A stretch of DNA of 36,029 nt from assembly GCA_945862295.1 (NCBI GenBank), contig CAMAXT010000019.1:1-36029 (forward strand), in the 5' to 3' direction. Each line of letters begins with the position of its first letter. Within the stretch, counting starts at the first letter, position 1. Under the pieces are notes generated by a model that saw only the letters and a list, made by a program, of their open reading frames with translations, was not told the DNA's origin and did no database searches. This document shows positions 24,871-34,641 of the stretch, piece by piece. Both the position numbers and the translations under genes were made by a program. This stretch comes from Pseudobacteriovorax antillogorgiicola (GTDB taxonomy: Bacteria > Bdellovibrionota_B > Oligoflexia > Oligoflexales > CAIYRB01).

Positions 24871-24979
24871 GCTTCCAAAGACACGCCTCCTCTAAAACTT
24901 TCACGTTTTTCAGCAACAAATCAGTACAAAATCCGTTCTTTTAACCGATAAGAACTTAACCCTATCACGAGGACTATAA

Positions 24980-26653
24980 ATGGCTTTCCTCAGACTATGT
25001 ACCATTGCAATGATCTTTGTTGCAATTAGCTGTCAGACCAACGGAAAAAAAGATGCCAGCGAAACGATGACAACAGTCGTTAGTTTCAAAGCACCAAAAT
25101 CTGGTCAGCTGAACGGGTACTTAAAGATAGACGCGGCAACAACAAAGATTCCAGTTTCATTCGAGTTAATACCACTACGAAACAAAGGCGACGAAACAAC
25201 TTACAAAGGTCATTTGAAGCTTTCAAATGGCACGCACGGCGGGCATGAATACGCCTCCTATAATTTTGAAGATACGACGTTTGATGTCGAAACTAAGATC
25301 TTGAGTTTTATGACCGTCAACGGTCAAAATTTAATGAATTTGAGATTTACCTCCCCTGAACGCAGCACGGGCATGATTCGTATATCGACAGGACAACAAG
25401 CAGAGCTAACTCTCCTGCATGAAAACCTGCAAACAGGTGAAGAAGTTCTAGCAAGCATCTATCCAAGCATTCCAGAATCAAAAACCATCACAGGCGACTA
25501 CCGAGGCCAATGCGGCCCTGACAAAGCTATTCTTGAGATTGAAGCTAATAAAGTCCGTGGACATTCACCAGATGATGCAGGTGAACTCAAAGGCTATGAA
25601 ATTTCCGCTCGGCTAGGACAATCGGATGTTGACACCTGTAAAGACCGCGTTTGTTTTAAACGATACTATTCAGAAGGTACTTTTAATATGTTTAACGGCC
25701 ATCTAAGTCTAAAAGATGGCAAGACGGTAACCGACTGTCAGGTAGCTGGGAGTAAGTTAACCTGTGGAAATTGTGTTTTCGAGCAACAGCAATATTCTGT
25801 CTACGCATCAATAGCCGGCAAAAATAATCAGCAAGTTAAAACAGCTGCAATTGTCCGAGATAAGAACGTCAACTTTGATTCCAGTAGAGGTCAGTTTTAC
25901 GGATACGTCCACAACGCCAAACAAAACACCTACCAACTCATCGCGATTAATATCTTTAACGAAGAGGTGCTTGGTACCGCCGACGCAGATGATAACCTAC
26001 CAGCTCCTAAAAATATTCAAGGTGTCGCTACCCTCTACTTTGGCGAAGGTGATTCAAACGAATACATCGCTTACAAAATGAAAGACGCTTCTATCGACCA
26101 GAAAGATCAGACGTTTTTCTGGGATTCAGAGGGAGAGATCCTACTGAAAGTGATGTCCTGGAAAAACGGTTACATGGTAGGTGACTGGATCTCTAGAGCT
26201 TACGGACGTGTTGGAAATTTCATGGTGCAACGAAACAACATGCCAACTATGACAACGGATATAAAAACTCTACCAAAAATATCCGGCATCTATGCTTCTG
26301 ATACTTGGGAGTTCGAAATCGGTTCTTATTCAGAGCTGTCTGAGGACTCGCAAGAGATCTACCCGCTCAATTCGTACGGTTGGGCAAAAGAAAAAGTACC
26401 ACACGCCCGTCGACGCATTATTAAAAAAATTAATTACGATTTCTATAGTGGCATGGTCGCGTTCAATTTGGATGACGGCCGCACCATTATTGGCAAAGCA
26501 GGAATCAATGCAATGACGATGTATTGGTGGCCACGTGTAAACTACGGTCAGGCTTTTGTTTCTGTCGAACCAATGGAGTTCAAAAAAGTCTCTGAGAGCC
26601 CAACACCACAGGCTAGTGCAGAAGACTTTCTGCGTAGCTTAAAAGATCGGTAA
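24980..26653 (+). CDS. Large lipoprotein of unknown function
   Basis: 557 residues; ACGAGGA (24967-24973) precedes ATG 24980. The signal sequence ends VAISC (Cys18, lipobox), so it is a membrane-anchored envelope protein. The mature part is beta-rich with regularly spaced acidic and aromatic residues. A cysteine-bearing middle section (about residues 180-270) has Cys in QCGPDK, DTCKDRVCF, DCQVAGSKLTC and CGNCVF, enough for several disulfides. Late segments such as YGYVHNAKQNTYQLIAINIF and FWDSEGEILLKVMSW suggest repeated two-strand units. I recognise no enzyme motif or named family. Convergent with the GGT gene 20 bp away. It could be a surface or adhesion-type lipoprotein, but this is a guess. 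Confidence 0.7.
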   Translation: MAFLRLCTIAMIFVAISCQTNGKKDASETMTTVVSFKAPKSGQLNGYLKIDAATTKIPVSFELIPLRNKGDETTYKGHLKLSNGTHGGHEYASYNFEDTTFDVETKILSFMTVNGQNLMNLRFTSPERSTGMIRISTGQQAELTLLHENLQTGEEVLASIYPSIPESKTITGDYRGQCGPDKAILEIEANKVRGHSPDDAGELKGYEISARLGQSDVDTCKDRVCFKRYYSEGTFNMFNGHLSLKDGKTVTDCQVAGSKLTCGNCVFEQQQYSVYASIAGKNNQQVKTAAIVRDKNVNFDSSRGQFYGYVHNAKQNTYQLIAINIFNEEVLGTADADDNLPAPKNIQGVATLYFGEGDSNEYIAYKMKDASIDQKDQTFFWDSEGEILLKVMSWKNGYMVGDWISRAYGRVGNFMVQRNNMPTMTTDIKTLPKISGIYASDTWEFEIGSYSELSEDSQEIYPLNSYGWAKEKVPHARRRIIKKINYDFYSGMVAFNLDDGRTIIGKAGINAMTMYWWPRVNYGQAFVSVEPMEFKKVSESPTPQASAEDFLRSLKDR

Positions 26654-26672
26654 ACCAGGCAGGTAAACTGGC

Positions 26673-28454
26673 TCATTTAATGAGCCTAAATCCCAACGGT
26701 TGGCCTTCCGAACGTGTATCCGATACGCCAATGAAACCACCCTGTGTCGTTCCGACAGCCTGCACGTCTCCGATCGTATTACTCGCATCGAGTTTATGAC
26801 CCAATAGCTCTAAGGCTTTCGCGGTCTCGGCAGACAGGGTATCAGCCTCAACGCGGAGTATATCGGGATTCCATTGATGATGAATACGTGTGGCGTGAAC
26901 GGCCATATCTAACGGCATTTTATGGTCTATAACATTGATGATTGTTTGCAGCGTCGCACTGATAATGCGCGGACCACCCGGAGAGCCTACGGCGAGAAGA
27001 AGTTTGTCATCCTTATCAAAGACCAAGGTAGGCGACATTGAAGAGAGCATGGTCTTTCCTGCTGCGACAGCATTGGCATCACTGCCTACGAGCCCAAAGA
27101 CGTTGGCGGTCCCTGGTTTCTTGGAGAAATCATCCATTTCATCATTAAGAACAATGCCAGTACCTTCAGCGACAACACAGCTACCAAAGGTATAGTTTAT
27201 TGTTTGTGTCGAGCTAACCGAATTTCCCTCACTATCAATGACTGACAGATGTGTTGTCGACGGTGACTCATAGGCCTGGGGATTCCCTGGTTTCACTGCG
27301 GAAGATGGGGTTGCCTTTTTCAGATCGATCGTTGAAAAGAGTTTCTTTGCATACTCTTTTGACGTTAGGCCTTTAACCGGTACTTGCACAAAATCCGGGT
27401 CACCTAGATACTCAGCACGGTCAGCAAACGCGCGGCGCATGACCTCGCTCAGAATATGAATACTTTCCGGACTTCCATGCGGGTAAGTTCCGTACTCAGT
27501 GTTTTCCAACATATTGAGCATTTGCACGATATGAACACCTCCAGACGAAGGAGGTGGCATCGAAACAATTTTGAAATTTCTGTAGGTGCCGGTCACTGGT
27601 TCCCTGAATTTAACTTTGTAATCCTCTAGGTCCTTAGCAGTCAAAATACCGCCACCTTTTTTCATTTCAGCGAGGATACGTTCTGCAACAGCACCTCTAT
27701 AGAATCCATCTCTGCCTTTAGAGGCGATCTGCTTCAAAGTCCAAGCCAGATCTTTCTGAACTAGTTTGTCACCTGTTTTCAATGGTATTCCGTTAGGAAG
27801 GAATATCTTTTGTGACGAGGGGAAGACATTTAAAATGTCTTTGCGGTCTAAAATATCTTCTGCCAGACCTGCATAGATAGGAAAGCCGTTCTCAGCAATG
27901 TCTATCGCTGGCTGCAATACGGTCTGAAGTTTCAACTTGCCCTTTTTACCGTGAACATCGACAAGGCCCGCAACTAGACCAGGAATACCAACGGAGAGAT
28001 GTCCATTCAGTGACGCATTGGGTACAACTTTCCCGTCAAAGACTTGCCCGCGCTCGCTTCCATCTTTGTGCAAGTACATATCTCGAGTAGCTAACGCTGG
28101 TGCGCGTTCGCGAAAATCAAATACCTCGGTCTTCTTAGTCTTAGGCTCCCAGGTCAGAAGAAACCCCCCACCGCCTATTCCCGTCGACTGCGGCCTTACA
28201 ACAGAAATGACAAACGAAGCTGCTACTGCCGCATCAAAGGCATTGCCACCTTTCTTTAACATCTCGATTGCTGCTTGAGAAGCGAGGGGATGGGCTGTGG
28301 CTACCATGCCATGTTCTGCAATTGACTGGTAGGACGAGAAAGACCGACCGGGTTCAGCTGGTTTATATAGCCGAGGATTTTGTGTCCAAGCAGTCGCTAG
28401 CGGTGAGTAGGATAAACCAACTAAAAGCACCACTAGCGAAAAAATACTACGCAC
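26673..28454 (-). CDS. ggt: Gamma-glutamyltransferase (GGT) precursor
   Basis: 593 residues from the GTG at 28454, preceded by GGGGA at 7 nt. An ATG pair at 28478/28475 is in frame but has no site. The GTG start gives a clean signal peptide (RSIFSLVVLLVGLSYSPLATA). GGT cleaves gamma-glutamyl bonds of glutathione in the periplasm and is made as one chain that self-cleaves at a threonine. That Thr is the first of TTHLSV (codon 27257-27255; residue 400 here), opening the small subunit. Other hallmarks: GNAFDAAVAASF and GIGGGGFLL in the large subunit, PPPSSGGVH, and GSPGGPRIISA and HHQWNPD in the small subunit. Length is normal. It is last in a minus-strand cluster after DsbD and a redoxin, consistent with a thiol-handling envelope module. 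Confidence 0.93.
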   Translation of the reverse strand: MRSIFSLVVLLVGLSYSPLATAWTQNPRLYKPAEPGRSFSSYQSIAEHGMVATAHPLASQAAIEMLKKGGNAFDAAVAASFVISVVRPQSTGIGGGGFLLTWEPKTKKTEVFDFRERAPALATRDMYLHKDGSERGQVFDGKVVPNASLNGHLSVGIPGLVAGLVDVHGKKGKLKLQTVLQPAIDIAENGFPIYAGLAEDILDRKDILNVFPSSQKIFLPNGIPLKTGDKLVQKDLAWTLKQIASKGRDGFYRGAVAERILAEMKKGGGILTAKDLEDYKVKFREPVTGTYRNFKIVSMPPPSSGGVHIVQMLNMLENTEYGTYPHGSPESIHILSEVMRRAFADRAEYLGDPDFVQVPVKGLTSKEYAKKLFSTIDLKKATPSSAVKPGNPQAYESPSTTHLSVIDSEGNSVSSTQTINYTFGSCVVAEGTGIVLNDEMDDFSKKPGTANVFGLVGSDANAVAAGKTMLSSMSPTLVFDKDDKLLLAVGSPGGPRIISATLQTIINVIDHKMPLDMAVHATRIHHQWNPDILRVEADTLSAETAKALELLGHKLDASNTIGDVQAVGTTQGGFIGVSDTRSEGQPLGFRLIK

Positions 28455-28487
28455 AATCAAGTCCCCACAAGCCATCATGGAATAAAG

Positions 28488-29111
28488 TTATTTGTACTTT
28501 ATCCCACAACCGTAAGGTTTTGTAGTGTCTTCTGCAATCTTTTGACCGGCAATCGAAGCATCTAAAGCACTTGCAAACAACGGTTTTGCTGTTTTTAGTG
28601 TAGCTGCTTTTGCGGACGGTTGGTCGTCAATAGCACCTTGGTATACCAACTTTCCTTCACCGTTAATAACATACATATGAGGAGTTACTTTGGCGTCAAA
28701 CATCTTGCCGACTTTGCCTTCCGGATCGAGGAGCAATGCCTTAGCATTCGCTTTGTGCGACTTAACAGTATCGGGAGCGCTTTTCGCATCAACATAACCC
28801 TGCTCGCCCTGTGTCGATGACACAATTGTTAACCATACGACGTTTTTATCGCCGTATTTCTTCTGAAGAGTTTGCATGTTCATGTCAGGCGCATCGTAGT
28901 GTTTTTTAACATACGGACAACCTTCATTAAACCATTCAAGGACGACATGCTTACCCTTGTAGTCGGATAGCTTATAGGTTTTGCCGTCGTGACCAGGCAG
29001 TTCAAAGTCTGGAGCAGCATCACCCGACTTAACAGCTACTGCTTGTGCACTAGCAGCTGAAAGAGTAATGCCAGCCGCAAGTAGACATGCGGTGAAAAAA
29101 GAATGCTTCAT
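28488..29111 (-). CDS. Exported redoxin / thioredoxin-like protein
   Basis: 207 residues from the ATG at 29111, preceded by TGGAGGATC. The signal peptide ends SAASAQA. The fold starts [33 protein letters not shown], typical of the AhpC/TSA-redoxin family, followed by a single active-site Cys in [32 protein letters not shown] carries the cis-Pro position. A second conserved Cys lies at the very C-terminus (YGCGIKY). This spelling is that of periplasmic redoxin-domain proteins in which the two Cys probably act together. It sits 19 bp after the DsbD-like gene, so DsbD may supply its electrons. Peroxidase or thiol-reductase function is inferred; the partner is not shown. Confidence 0.85.
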   Translation of the reverse strand: MKHSFFTACLLAAGITLSAASAQAVAVKSGDAAPDFELPGHDGKTYKLSDYKGKHVVLEWFNEGCPYVKKHYDAPDMNMQTLQKKYGDKNVVWLTIVSSTQGEQGYVDAKSAPDTVKSHKANAKALLLDPEGKVGKMFDAKVTPHMYVINGEGKLVYQGAIDDQPSAKAATLKTAKPLFASALDASIAGQKIAEDTTKPYGCGIKYK

Positions 29112-29130
29112 AGTAGATCCTCCATTGAGT

Positions 29131-31263
29131 TTAATTGATTCCAAGCTGACTATTCAGCTCAGAGGTGAAAATATTCGGTGTCAATACTTCTGGTAAAATA
29201 TGGGCTATGTCGCTTCCTGGTTTAAAGAAAAGATAAAGCGGCACACCTATCCGGTCATACTGGCTAAGAATTGCTGTAATTGCTGGATCTCTCCGCGTCC
29301 AATCGGCTTTGACCATAATAATTGCATTGGCTTTTACGTAATCAATCACTTCTTGATTACGAAAAGTCACACGTTCGTTGACTTTACAAGTGATACACCA
29401 GTCGGCGGTAAAATCGACGAACACTGGCTTACCTGTAGTACGAGCTTCAGCAAGAGATGCGTCTGTGAAAGCAGTCCAACCGAGATCGTTTGCACTCGCT
29501 GCTTGCGCCTGAGTTGGTGTTCCTAAATTTTGACTTTGATAAATCTGAGACAAACTTAAAACAAGTGCCGCTACACCGATAAACGTCGCAATCATCGGAC
29601 GTCTCATGCGCACCCTTACCCAGACAGCAAGGGACAAACCAAAGATTGCAGTCAAAGTCCAAATAACATCATCTGGTCCAGATACTCTACCTAATAACCA
29701 CAGCAACCAGAGGCACGTTGCTAACAGAGGAAAAGCCATAAACTGCTTCAGCGTTTCCATCCAAGCACCGGGTTTAGGAAGTAGTTTTAAAATAGCCGGG
29801 CTAATCATAAAGGCTAAATAGGGAGATCCAAGACCTAAACCTAAAACGACAAAGGTCAGCAAAATAATCGGGTAGCTCTGGCTTATGGCAGCACCCATCG
29901 CAAAACCCATAAAGGGAGCGGTGCAAGGCGAAGCAACAACAGTAGAAAGGACACCTGTAAAAAACTGACCCATCGAGCCGTCTTTTCTTAACAGAGATGC
30001 GCCTTTAGTCCCAACAGGAATATTGAAATCAACGAAGCCGAGAAAGCTGAAGGCCATGAGAACAAACACTACGCACATGGTTGCGATAAAACCGGCAGAC
30101 TGCAATTGAAAGCCCCAACCTAAACTTGTACCACCAGCGCGCAAACCGACAAGCATGATGCCGATCGCTAAAAAAGACAAAACCACACCGGAGACATAGG
30201 CAAGGCAGTGTTGCCTAACAATGCGTGTACTACCGTGCGCTTCCTGTAGGATGCTAAATAGTTTGATTGAAATGACAGGAAAAACGCATGGCATCAGATT
30301 TAATAGTAATCCACCAAGGAATGCGAAACCGAGAATCTTCCAGATGCTGACGTCACTCGTAGAGGCTCCTGATCGGGCGCCAACACTACTATCTGACGCA
30401 ACCGCAAGGGTTAAATCAACTTGGACGCCAAAGCGCTTCCCCGCTGCGTCCGCTAAGACGGCTAAGCCTTCCACTTTAGCCGGTTTATCTGCGGAAATTT
30501 TTAACTCTGCAGAAGGCTTTAGTTTATAAGAAAAATCTTGAGGAATAAACTCCGCCTGGATTGCGGATGTTGCCGAACCTACGACTGGAAAAAAATCGAC
30601 AAGTACTAAGCTGCTGGCAGCTTCCGCTTTACCAGTCAGGAATACATGCCCATCTCGCATCTGTGGTGTCTGCCAAGTAACAAGCGAAGAGTTTGCGGTG
30701 GGAATGTTTGTCACGGCATTTGAAAGGATATGAAAAAACTCTGAAGGCTTTCTGTCAGCCGGCGCAGTCGATAAATCAATTTCAAATGCACCAAAAGCTG
30801 GAATGCATTCGACCTTGCAAACGAGCCACTCCGCATCAAGCTTGATTTTTATGGTACTGCCCGGTGCTGGTTTTTTCTCTGGATTTGCATCAACTTGAAA
30901 AAGAAAGAATACCTGCTTTTCATACCCGATAGTTGTCAGTGGAGGAGTGTCAAAGCGTTGAGGCAAGGGAAAGATGGTACTAGAAACCGAAACCTCTTCC
31001 GGAGCGGTAATCGTTAGAATGGGTGCTGCACCCGCATCACCGGGGTTTTTCCAATAGGTATGCCAACCCGGTTCTAAAAGCACTTGTAGAGCTAAGTAGG
31101 TCGGCTCGTCGTCTGAAATTCCGGTGTGAGTAGATATAAGTCGCGCTTTGGATTGAGGGAAATCTTGAAACAAGACCTCCCCTCCAGCTATATTCGAACT
31201 AAACAGCGCCAGTAACAAAAATAGGCGCAGAACCGGTCTTTGCATCAAGTCCGCCTGACTCAT
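29131..31263 (-). CDS. DsbD-like thiol:disulfide interchange protein
   Basis: 710 residues. The ATG at 31263 is used; an in-frame ATG at 31245 (GGCGGA just before it) would drop six residues and is nearly as likely. Order: signal peptide; N-terminal beta domain of the DsbD/ScsB type ([18 protein letters not shown]; Cys in [11 protein letters not shown]); eight or so membrane helices with the two redox Cys motifs [12 protein letters not shown] and [11 protein letters not shown]; and a C-terminal thioredoxin domain with [10 protein letters not shown] (Cys623/Cys626). It carries reducing power from cytoplasmic thioredoxin to the periplasm. The family is DsbD/ScsB; I leave the symbol open because ScsB-like forms are also this long. 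First of a cluster with the redoxin and ggt. Confidence 0.88.
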   Translation of the reverse strand: MSQADLMQRPVLRLFLLLALFSSNIAGGEVLFQDFPQSKARLISTHTGISDDEPTYLALQVLLEPGWHTYWKNPGDAGAAPILTITAPEEVSVSSTIFPLPQRFDTPPLTTIGYEKQVFFLFQVDANPEKKPAPGSTIKIKLDAEWLVCKVECIPAFGAFEIDLSTAPADRKPSEFFHILSNAVTNIPTANSSLVTWQTPQMRDGHVFLTGKAEAASSLVLVDFFPVVGSATSAIQAEFIPQDFSYKLKPSAELKISADKPAKVEGLAVLADAAGKRFGVQVDLTLAVASDSSVGARSGASTSDVSIWKILGFAFLGGLLLNLMPCVFPVISIKLFSILQEAHGSTRIVRQHCLAYVSGVVLSFLAIGIMLVGLRAGGTSLGWGFQLQSAGFIATMCVVFVLMAFSFLGFVDFNIPVGTKGASLLRKDGSMGQFFTGVLSTVVASPCTAPFMGFAMGAAISQSYPIILLTFVVLGLGLGSPYLAFMISPAILKLLPKPGAWMETLKQFMAFPLLATCLWLLWLLGRVSGPDDVIWTLTAIFGLSLAVWVRVRMRRPMIATFIGVAALVLSLSQIYQSQNLGTPTQAQAASANDLGWTAFTDASLAEARTTGKPVFVDFTADWCITCKVNERVTFRNQEVIDYVKANAIIMVKADWTRRDPAITAILSQYDRIGVPLYLFFKPGSDIAHILPEVLTPNIFTSELNSQLGIN

Positions 31264-31270
31264 AAGTTGA

Positions 31271-31326
31271 TGCTCTATGGTAGTTGGTTCTTAATAAGAC
31301 GCCAATAAGATTACTTCCATAGAGCA
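31271..31326 (-). promoter_or_regulatory. 10-bp inverted repeat in the leader of the dsbD-like cluster
   Basis: TGCTCTATGG (31271-31280) and CCATAGAGCA (31317-31326) form a perfect 10-bp stem around a 36-nt interior. On the minus strand that interior contains TCTTATT twice. It lies between the aldehyde dehydrogenase stop and the DsbD-like start. It may end the upstream transcript or act as a leader structure for the thiol cluster; no clear -35/-10 pair is visible in the 86-bp gap. Confidence 0.4.
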
Positions 31327-31349
31327 ACAAAAGTCAGATGAGTTCCGGT

Positions 31350-32762
31350 CTATTTTAAAAGCATGCGAATGATTGATTCTTTCTTGCCGTACGGCGCATA
31401 GCGTACAGGTACATCGATAGTCGTTGGTGTTTTCAAAACACTCTTCTGATTAGAAAACACGCGAAAACTATCTTGACCGTGATAAGCACCGAGACCACTT
31501 GGCCCGACACCTCCGAACGGCAGATCTGGATGGCACAGATGAAGCAACAGATCGTTTATGCAACCGCCACCAAAAGGCACTGTTGCAATAACATCATCCT
31601 GAGTCTTTGAGCTTTCAGTAAAGAGATAGAGAGCGAGTGGTTTTGGTCTTTGTTTAATGATCTTTTTTGCTTCGTTCATATCGCTATAGCCAAGGATAGG
31701 CAGAAGCGGGCCGAATATCTCTTCCGCCATAATCTTATGGTCCATTTTAACGTCGTCGATAATTGTTGGGCCAATATAGGAATTCTCACGATTTGTCTTC
31801 CCGCCAAACACAACACGGCCTTGACCCATCAGTCCTACCAATCGGTCAAAATGTCTTTGGTTAATGATTCTCGCTAGGTCAGGACTCTCTTCTGGATTTT
31901 CTCCAAATGCTTTGGTGATTGCTTGACTGATCTCATTGATCAATTGGGTCTTGATGCTGTTGTGAGCCAAGATGTAATCGGGTGCAACGCATGTTTGTCC
32001 GCCGTTAAAAAATTTGCCCCAAACAATGCGGCGAGCAGCAACTGATAGGTTTGCGTCTGGCTCGACAATGCACGGACTTTTTCCACCGAGTTCCAAAGTT
32101 ACAGGAATAAGTTGTTTCGCAGCTTCCATGGCCACTTGTCTTCCGACCTCTGTACTACCAGTGAAGAAGATGTGATCAAACTGTTCTGCCAGCAATGCTT
32201 TTGCTAAAGAAGCATCTCCTTGCACTACTGCAACGAGTTCTTTTGGAAACGTATCAGCAATCATATCACCAACAACTTTCGCAGTTGCGGGCGCAACCTC
32301 AGAAGGTTTGATGATAGCGCAATTACCAGCTGCGATCGCGCCAATCAGCGGTGCTAAAGCAAGATTCACAGGATAATTCCAAGGCGACATAATGAGCACG
32401 CAGCCCTTTGGATCGCTGGTAACAGAGCCGAACGAAGGGAAAAGAAGTACAGAGGTACCGATGCCTCGGGTGCGCATCCAAGATTTGAGATTTTTTCTTG
32501 TATGATCGATCTCTCCATAGAGAAAGCCGATCTCACCGATATAGGATTCAAATGAAGACTTTCCTAAATCAGCCTTCAACGCTGCAATAAACTGCTCTTC
32601 ATATTTTTTAACGCCAGCTTTAAGACGCTTTAACTGATCATCACGAAATTTATATGGAAGAGTTTTTCCTGTTTCAAAATAATTTCGCTGGGTTTGAAGT
32701 ATCCCATGAACTGATTTGTGATCTGTTGCTGGTACAAGTTTAGATGGTGCAGCTTGCGACAT
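31350..32762 (-). CDS. Aldehyde dehydrogenase (ALDH3-like class)
   Basis: 470 residues; AAAAGGAAA before the ATG. It oxidises aldehydes to acids with NAD(P)+. Hallmarks in order: PWNYPVNLALAPLIGAIAAG (cofactor/entry helix), FTGSTEVGRQV (nucleotide-binding), LELGGKSPCIV with general base Glu224, and NGGQTCVAPDYIL with catalytic Cys258. The C-terminal block LPFGGVGPSGLGAYHGQDSF and the length near 470 place it in the ALDH3-like group (fatty or coniferyl-aldehyde type). It ends in RMLLK, without the C-terminal membrane tail of fatty-aldehyde forms. It precedes the DsbD-like gene on the same strand but the 86-bp gap with an inverted repeat suggests a separate unit. Substrate unknown. Confidence 0.92.
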   Translation of the reverse strand: MSQAAPSKLVPATDHKSVHGILQTQRNYFETGKTLPYKFRDDQLKRLKAGVKKYEEQFIAALKADLGKSSFESYIGEIGFLYGEIDHTRKNLKSWMRTRGIGTSVLLFPSFGSVTSDPKGCVLIMSPWNYPVNLALAPLIGAIAAGNCAIIKPSEVAPATAKVVGDMIADTFPKELVAVVQGDASLAKALLAEQFDHIFFTGSTEVGRQVAMEAAKQLIPVTLELGGKSPCIVEPDANLSVAARRIVWGKFFNGGQTCVAPDYILAHNSIKTQLINEISQAITKAFGENPEESPDLARIINQRHFDRLVGLMGQGRVVFGGKTNRENSYIGPTIIDDVKMDHKIMAEEIFGPLLPILGYSDMNEAKKIIKQRPKPLALYLFTESSKTQDDVIATVPFGGGCINDLLLHLCHPDLPFGGVGPSGLGAYHGQDSFRVFSNQKSVLKTPTTIDVPVRYAPYGKKESIIRMLLK

Positions 32763-32822
32763 ATGTATTTCCTTTTTATCGAGGTCCGAATCGGTAGCTA
32801 CAGTCTACCAGGCAGTTGCGGG

Positions 32823-33798
32823 TTAGGCGACATCATCATCAAGTAAAATTGCAGGGGATGCGGAGGCTAGCAAGTCGATTACGATTACCGTGTAGTCGTC
32901 GTTTAGGGGAACATCCTGGCGGGCGGCTTCTGCTTCAACTTTCTCCAGATCTAGTAAGCAGCGATCGAGTTTACCCTCGTGAAACACAATGACTGCTAAT
33001 GCGAACCGATGAAGCACTCGGTACAGAGGCGTTCGCCGACAAACGTACAGATCCTTCAGTGCGAGTTTTAACCCGACGACGCAGGCGTCTTGTTCTGCGC
33101 TCTCGCTGTTGAAGTACGATTCTATCCAAGCTTGCGCGCGGAAATAAAAATAGTAGTTCATATGATTTGGCATACAGATCTGAGCGAATGTCCACTGTCC
33201 GCTGCAAAAGGCCGCATTGCTCAGGCGAGCAAAACAAGTAGCTTCCGACGAATTCATTGCTGACACCTAATTTGCTGACTTCAGACGCCAGACCGAAATC
33301 GATCAGAACTGCACGACCTTTTTCGTCAACAAGAACGTTAGCGGGTTTCAGATCACGATGCACAATGCCGTGATCATGTACCTGAGCAAGAGCAGCAATA
33401 ATTTGCTTAAAGATCGAAATGATTTTAGTTTCAGTCAGCTGTTCGGACTCAATAACTTCGGAAAAAGGTCTGCCATTGATAAAATCCATTAGAATGTAAG
33501 TTTCAGTACCTATCTTTCCTACTTCATGGACTTGCACAAGATTCGGATGTCTAAGACGCACCAACGTTGCGCCTTCGGTAAAGGCGAGCGCATTGGCTTT
33601 GATTTGCAGCTCATTATTTTCTGGACGAATGACTTTTACTGCGAAGTCGACTTGAGCCCTTCGCACTTGATACAGAACTCCAAAGCTGCCCGAGCTAATC
33701 TCACGCAGAACTTCGAATCCAGGAATGTTGATCGTTCGAGCGATCGCCTTGCCCCAGTAACAAGTTTTGAGGAATAAACCTCTATAGATATCGGTAAT
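32823..33798 (-). pseudogene. Broken Hanks-type Ser/Thr kinase gene (no start, internal deletion with frameshift)
   Basis: The frame open from 33798 reads INIPGFEVLREISSGSFG (glycine loop), FAVKVIRP (Lys), IVHRDLKPANVL (catalytic loop near 33340-33366), LIDFGLAS (DFG), GSYLFCSPEQ and DIRSDLYA. After SDLYA (near 33170) kinase subdomain IX should continue; instead this frame becomes arginine-rich nonsense and stops at 32971. Another frame picks up NYYFYFRAQAWIESYF and CRRTPLYRVLHRFALAV, typical of the TPR-like part of giant kinase-AAA-TPR proteins, and ends at 32823. No ATG, GTG or TTG lies before the glycine loop; an ATC at 33732-33730 may be a mutated start. The simplest reading is a large gene reduced by an internal deletion and now non-functional. 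Confidence 0.7.
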
Positions 33799-33875
33799 TT
33801 ACTAGCGTTCTAAAGCAATTGATGAGGGTCAAAAGTGGAATTGGCAAAATCAAAACATTTGAGACATAGGCAAAC

Positions 33876-33919
33876 AAAAACCCCACCCTTTGCCACTGAC
33901 GTCAGCATTCGGAGTGGGA
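33876..33919 (-). terminator. Terminator downstream of the AhpD-like gene
   Basis: On the minus strand CCCACTC pairs with GGGTGGG (one G-T pair), then one G and T5 (complement of 33880-33876). The loop holds the palindrome CTGACGTCAG. It follows the AhpD-like stop by about 43 nt and stands before the kinase remnant, so it would insulate the two. Confidence 0.5.
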
Positions 33920-33961
33920 TATAGAGTACTGTAACACCTAATTTTTGACTGATTTATGCAG

Positions 33962-34504
33962 TTAAATCGCTTTTCGGTAGCCTTTTGTCGCAAGCCTTTC
34001 GCCCATAGCGAGATAAGCAGGAGAGTCTCTGGGCGGGGCAATAGTGCCTAGGCCATCGACATAGCGGTTGAACATACAAAATGCCGACGCGATTAAAACA
34101 GCATCATGAACATCACGTTCAGTTGAGCCGAGTGCAATTGCTGCTTCAACGTCTTTCTTACTAACCGATCTTGCGTCTTTTTGCACTTTGCCAGCAATTC
34201 GTAGAAGGGCCTTTAGACGATCGTTGATAGGAGCAGTCTCCATATTCTTCCAGACGCTCTTGCTTAAACCAGGTTTTTTTTCATGAAAGTCAGCGACAGC
34301 ACCATGACTCTCGGAACAGAAAATACAGTTGTTTAAGTAAGAAACATATCCTGCAACCGTTTCCCGCTCGCCTTTAGAAAAGGTGGGTGTCTGCTGGGAA
34401 AGCAATAATTCGGCTAATTCATTGAGCGGTTTTGCTGTCTCCGGGTAAGCCATCATCGGACCGATTATGCCAGGTGCTCCATCTGGGACCTTAATGTGAC
34501 TCAT
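33962..34504 (-). CDS. AhpD-like alkylhydroperoxidase / peroxidase-related protein
   Basis: 180 residues from the ATG at 34504, with TTGGAG 7 nt upstream; the frame extends to 34606 but without a site, and that part overlaps the promoter. It has the CMD/AhpD fold: an all-helical protein with the redox motif NCIFCSESH (Cys60-x2-Cys63-x3-His67), preceded by ERETVAGYVSYLN and followed by FCMFNRYVDGLG. AhpD-type enzymes reduce peroxides or serve peroxiredoxins through that Cys pair. The length matches uncharacterised peroxidase-related enzymes. No AhpC is adjacent. Transcription should start from the good promoter at 34549-34576. Divergent from the small 78-residue gene. Function as a thiol peroxidase is inferred from the motif. 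Confidence 0.88.
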   Translation of the reverse strand: MSHIKVPDGAPGIIGPMMAYPETAKPLNELAELLLSQQTPTFSKGERETVAGYVSYLNNCIFCSESHGAVADFHEKKPGLSKSVWKNMETAPINDRLKALLRIAGKVQKDARSVSKKDVEAAIALGSTERDVHDAVLIASAFCMFNRYVDGLGTIAPPRDSPAYLAMGERLATKGYRKAI

Positions 34505-34548
34505 AAATGACTCCAAGGGCGAATTGATTCTGATGTTTCGATCAAACG

Positions 34549-34576
34549 AGTATACTCCTAGTTCTAAATCTCTCAA
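34549..34576 (-). promoter_or_regulatory. Sigma70-type promoter of the AhpD-like gene
   Basis: On the minus strand TTGAGA (34576-34571, 5 of 6 to consensus) and TATACT (34554-34549, 5 of 6) are 16 bp apart. Transcription would start near 34542, giving a leader of about 38 nt to the ATG at 34504. Confidence 0.65.
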
Positions 34577-34641
34577 ATCTCGGACTATGCTAATATGGTC
34601 ATGCATAATTGTGCGAGATAGGTTGACACGGGAGACTTGAT

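Noticed and set aside
26670-26686. 8-bp inverted repeat GGCTCATT at the end of ggt
   Set aside because: The loop would be one base, the repeat includes the ggt stop codon, and there is no T-tract on either strand; likely incidental.
33850-34041. 63-residue minus-strand frame near the AhpD-like gene end
   Set aside because: It reads through the AhpD-like 3' end and terminator in another frame, with no ribosome-binding site.
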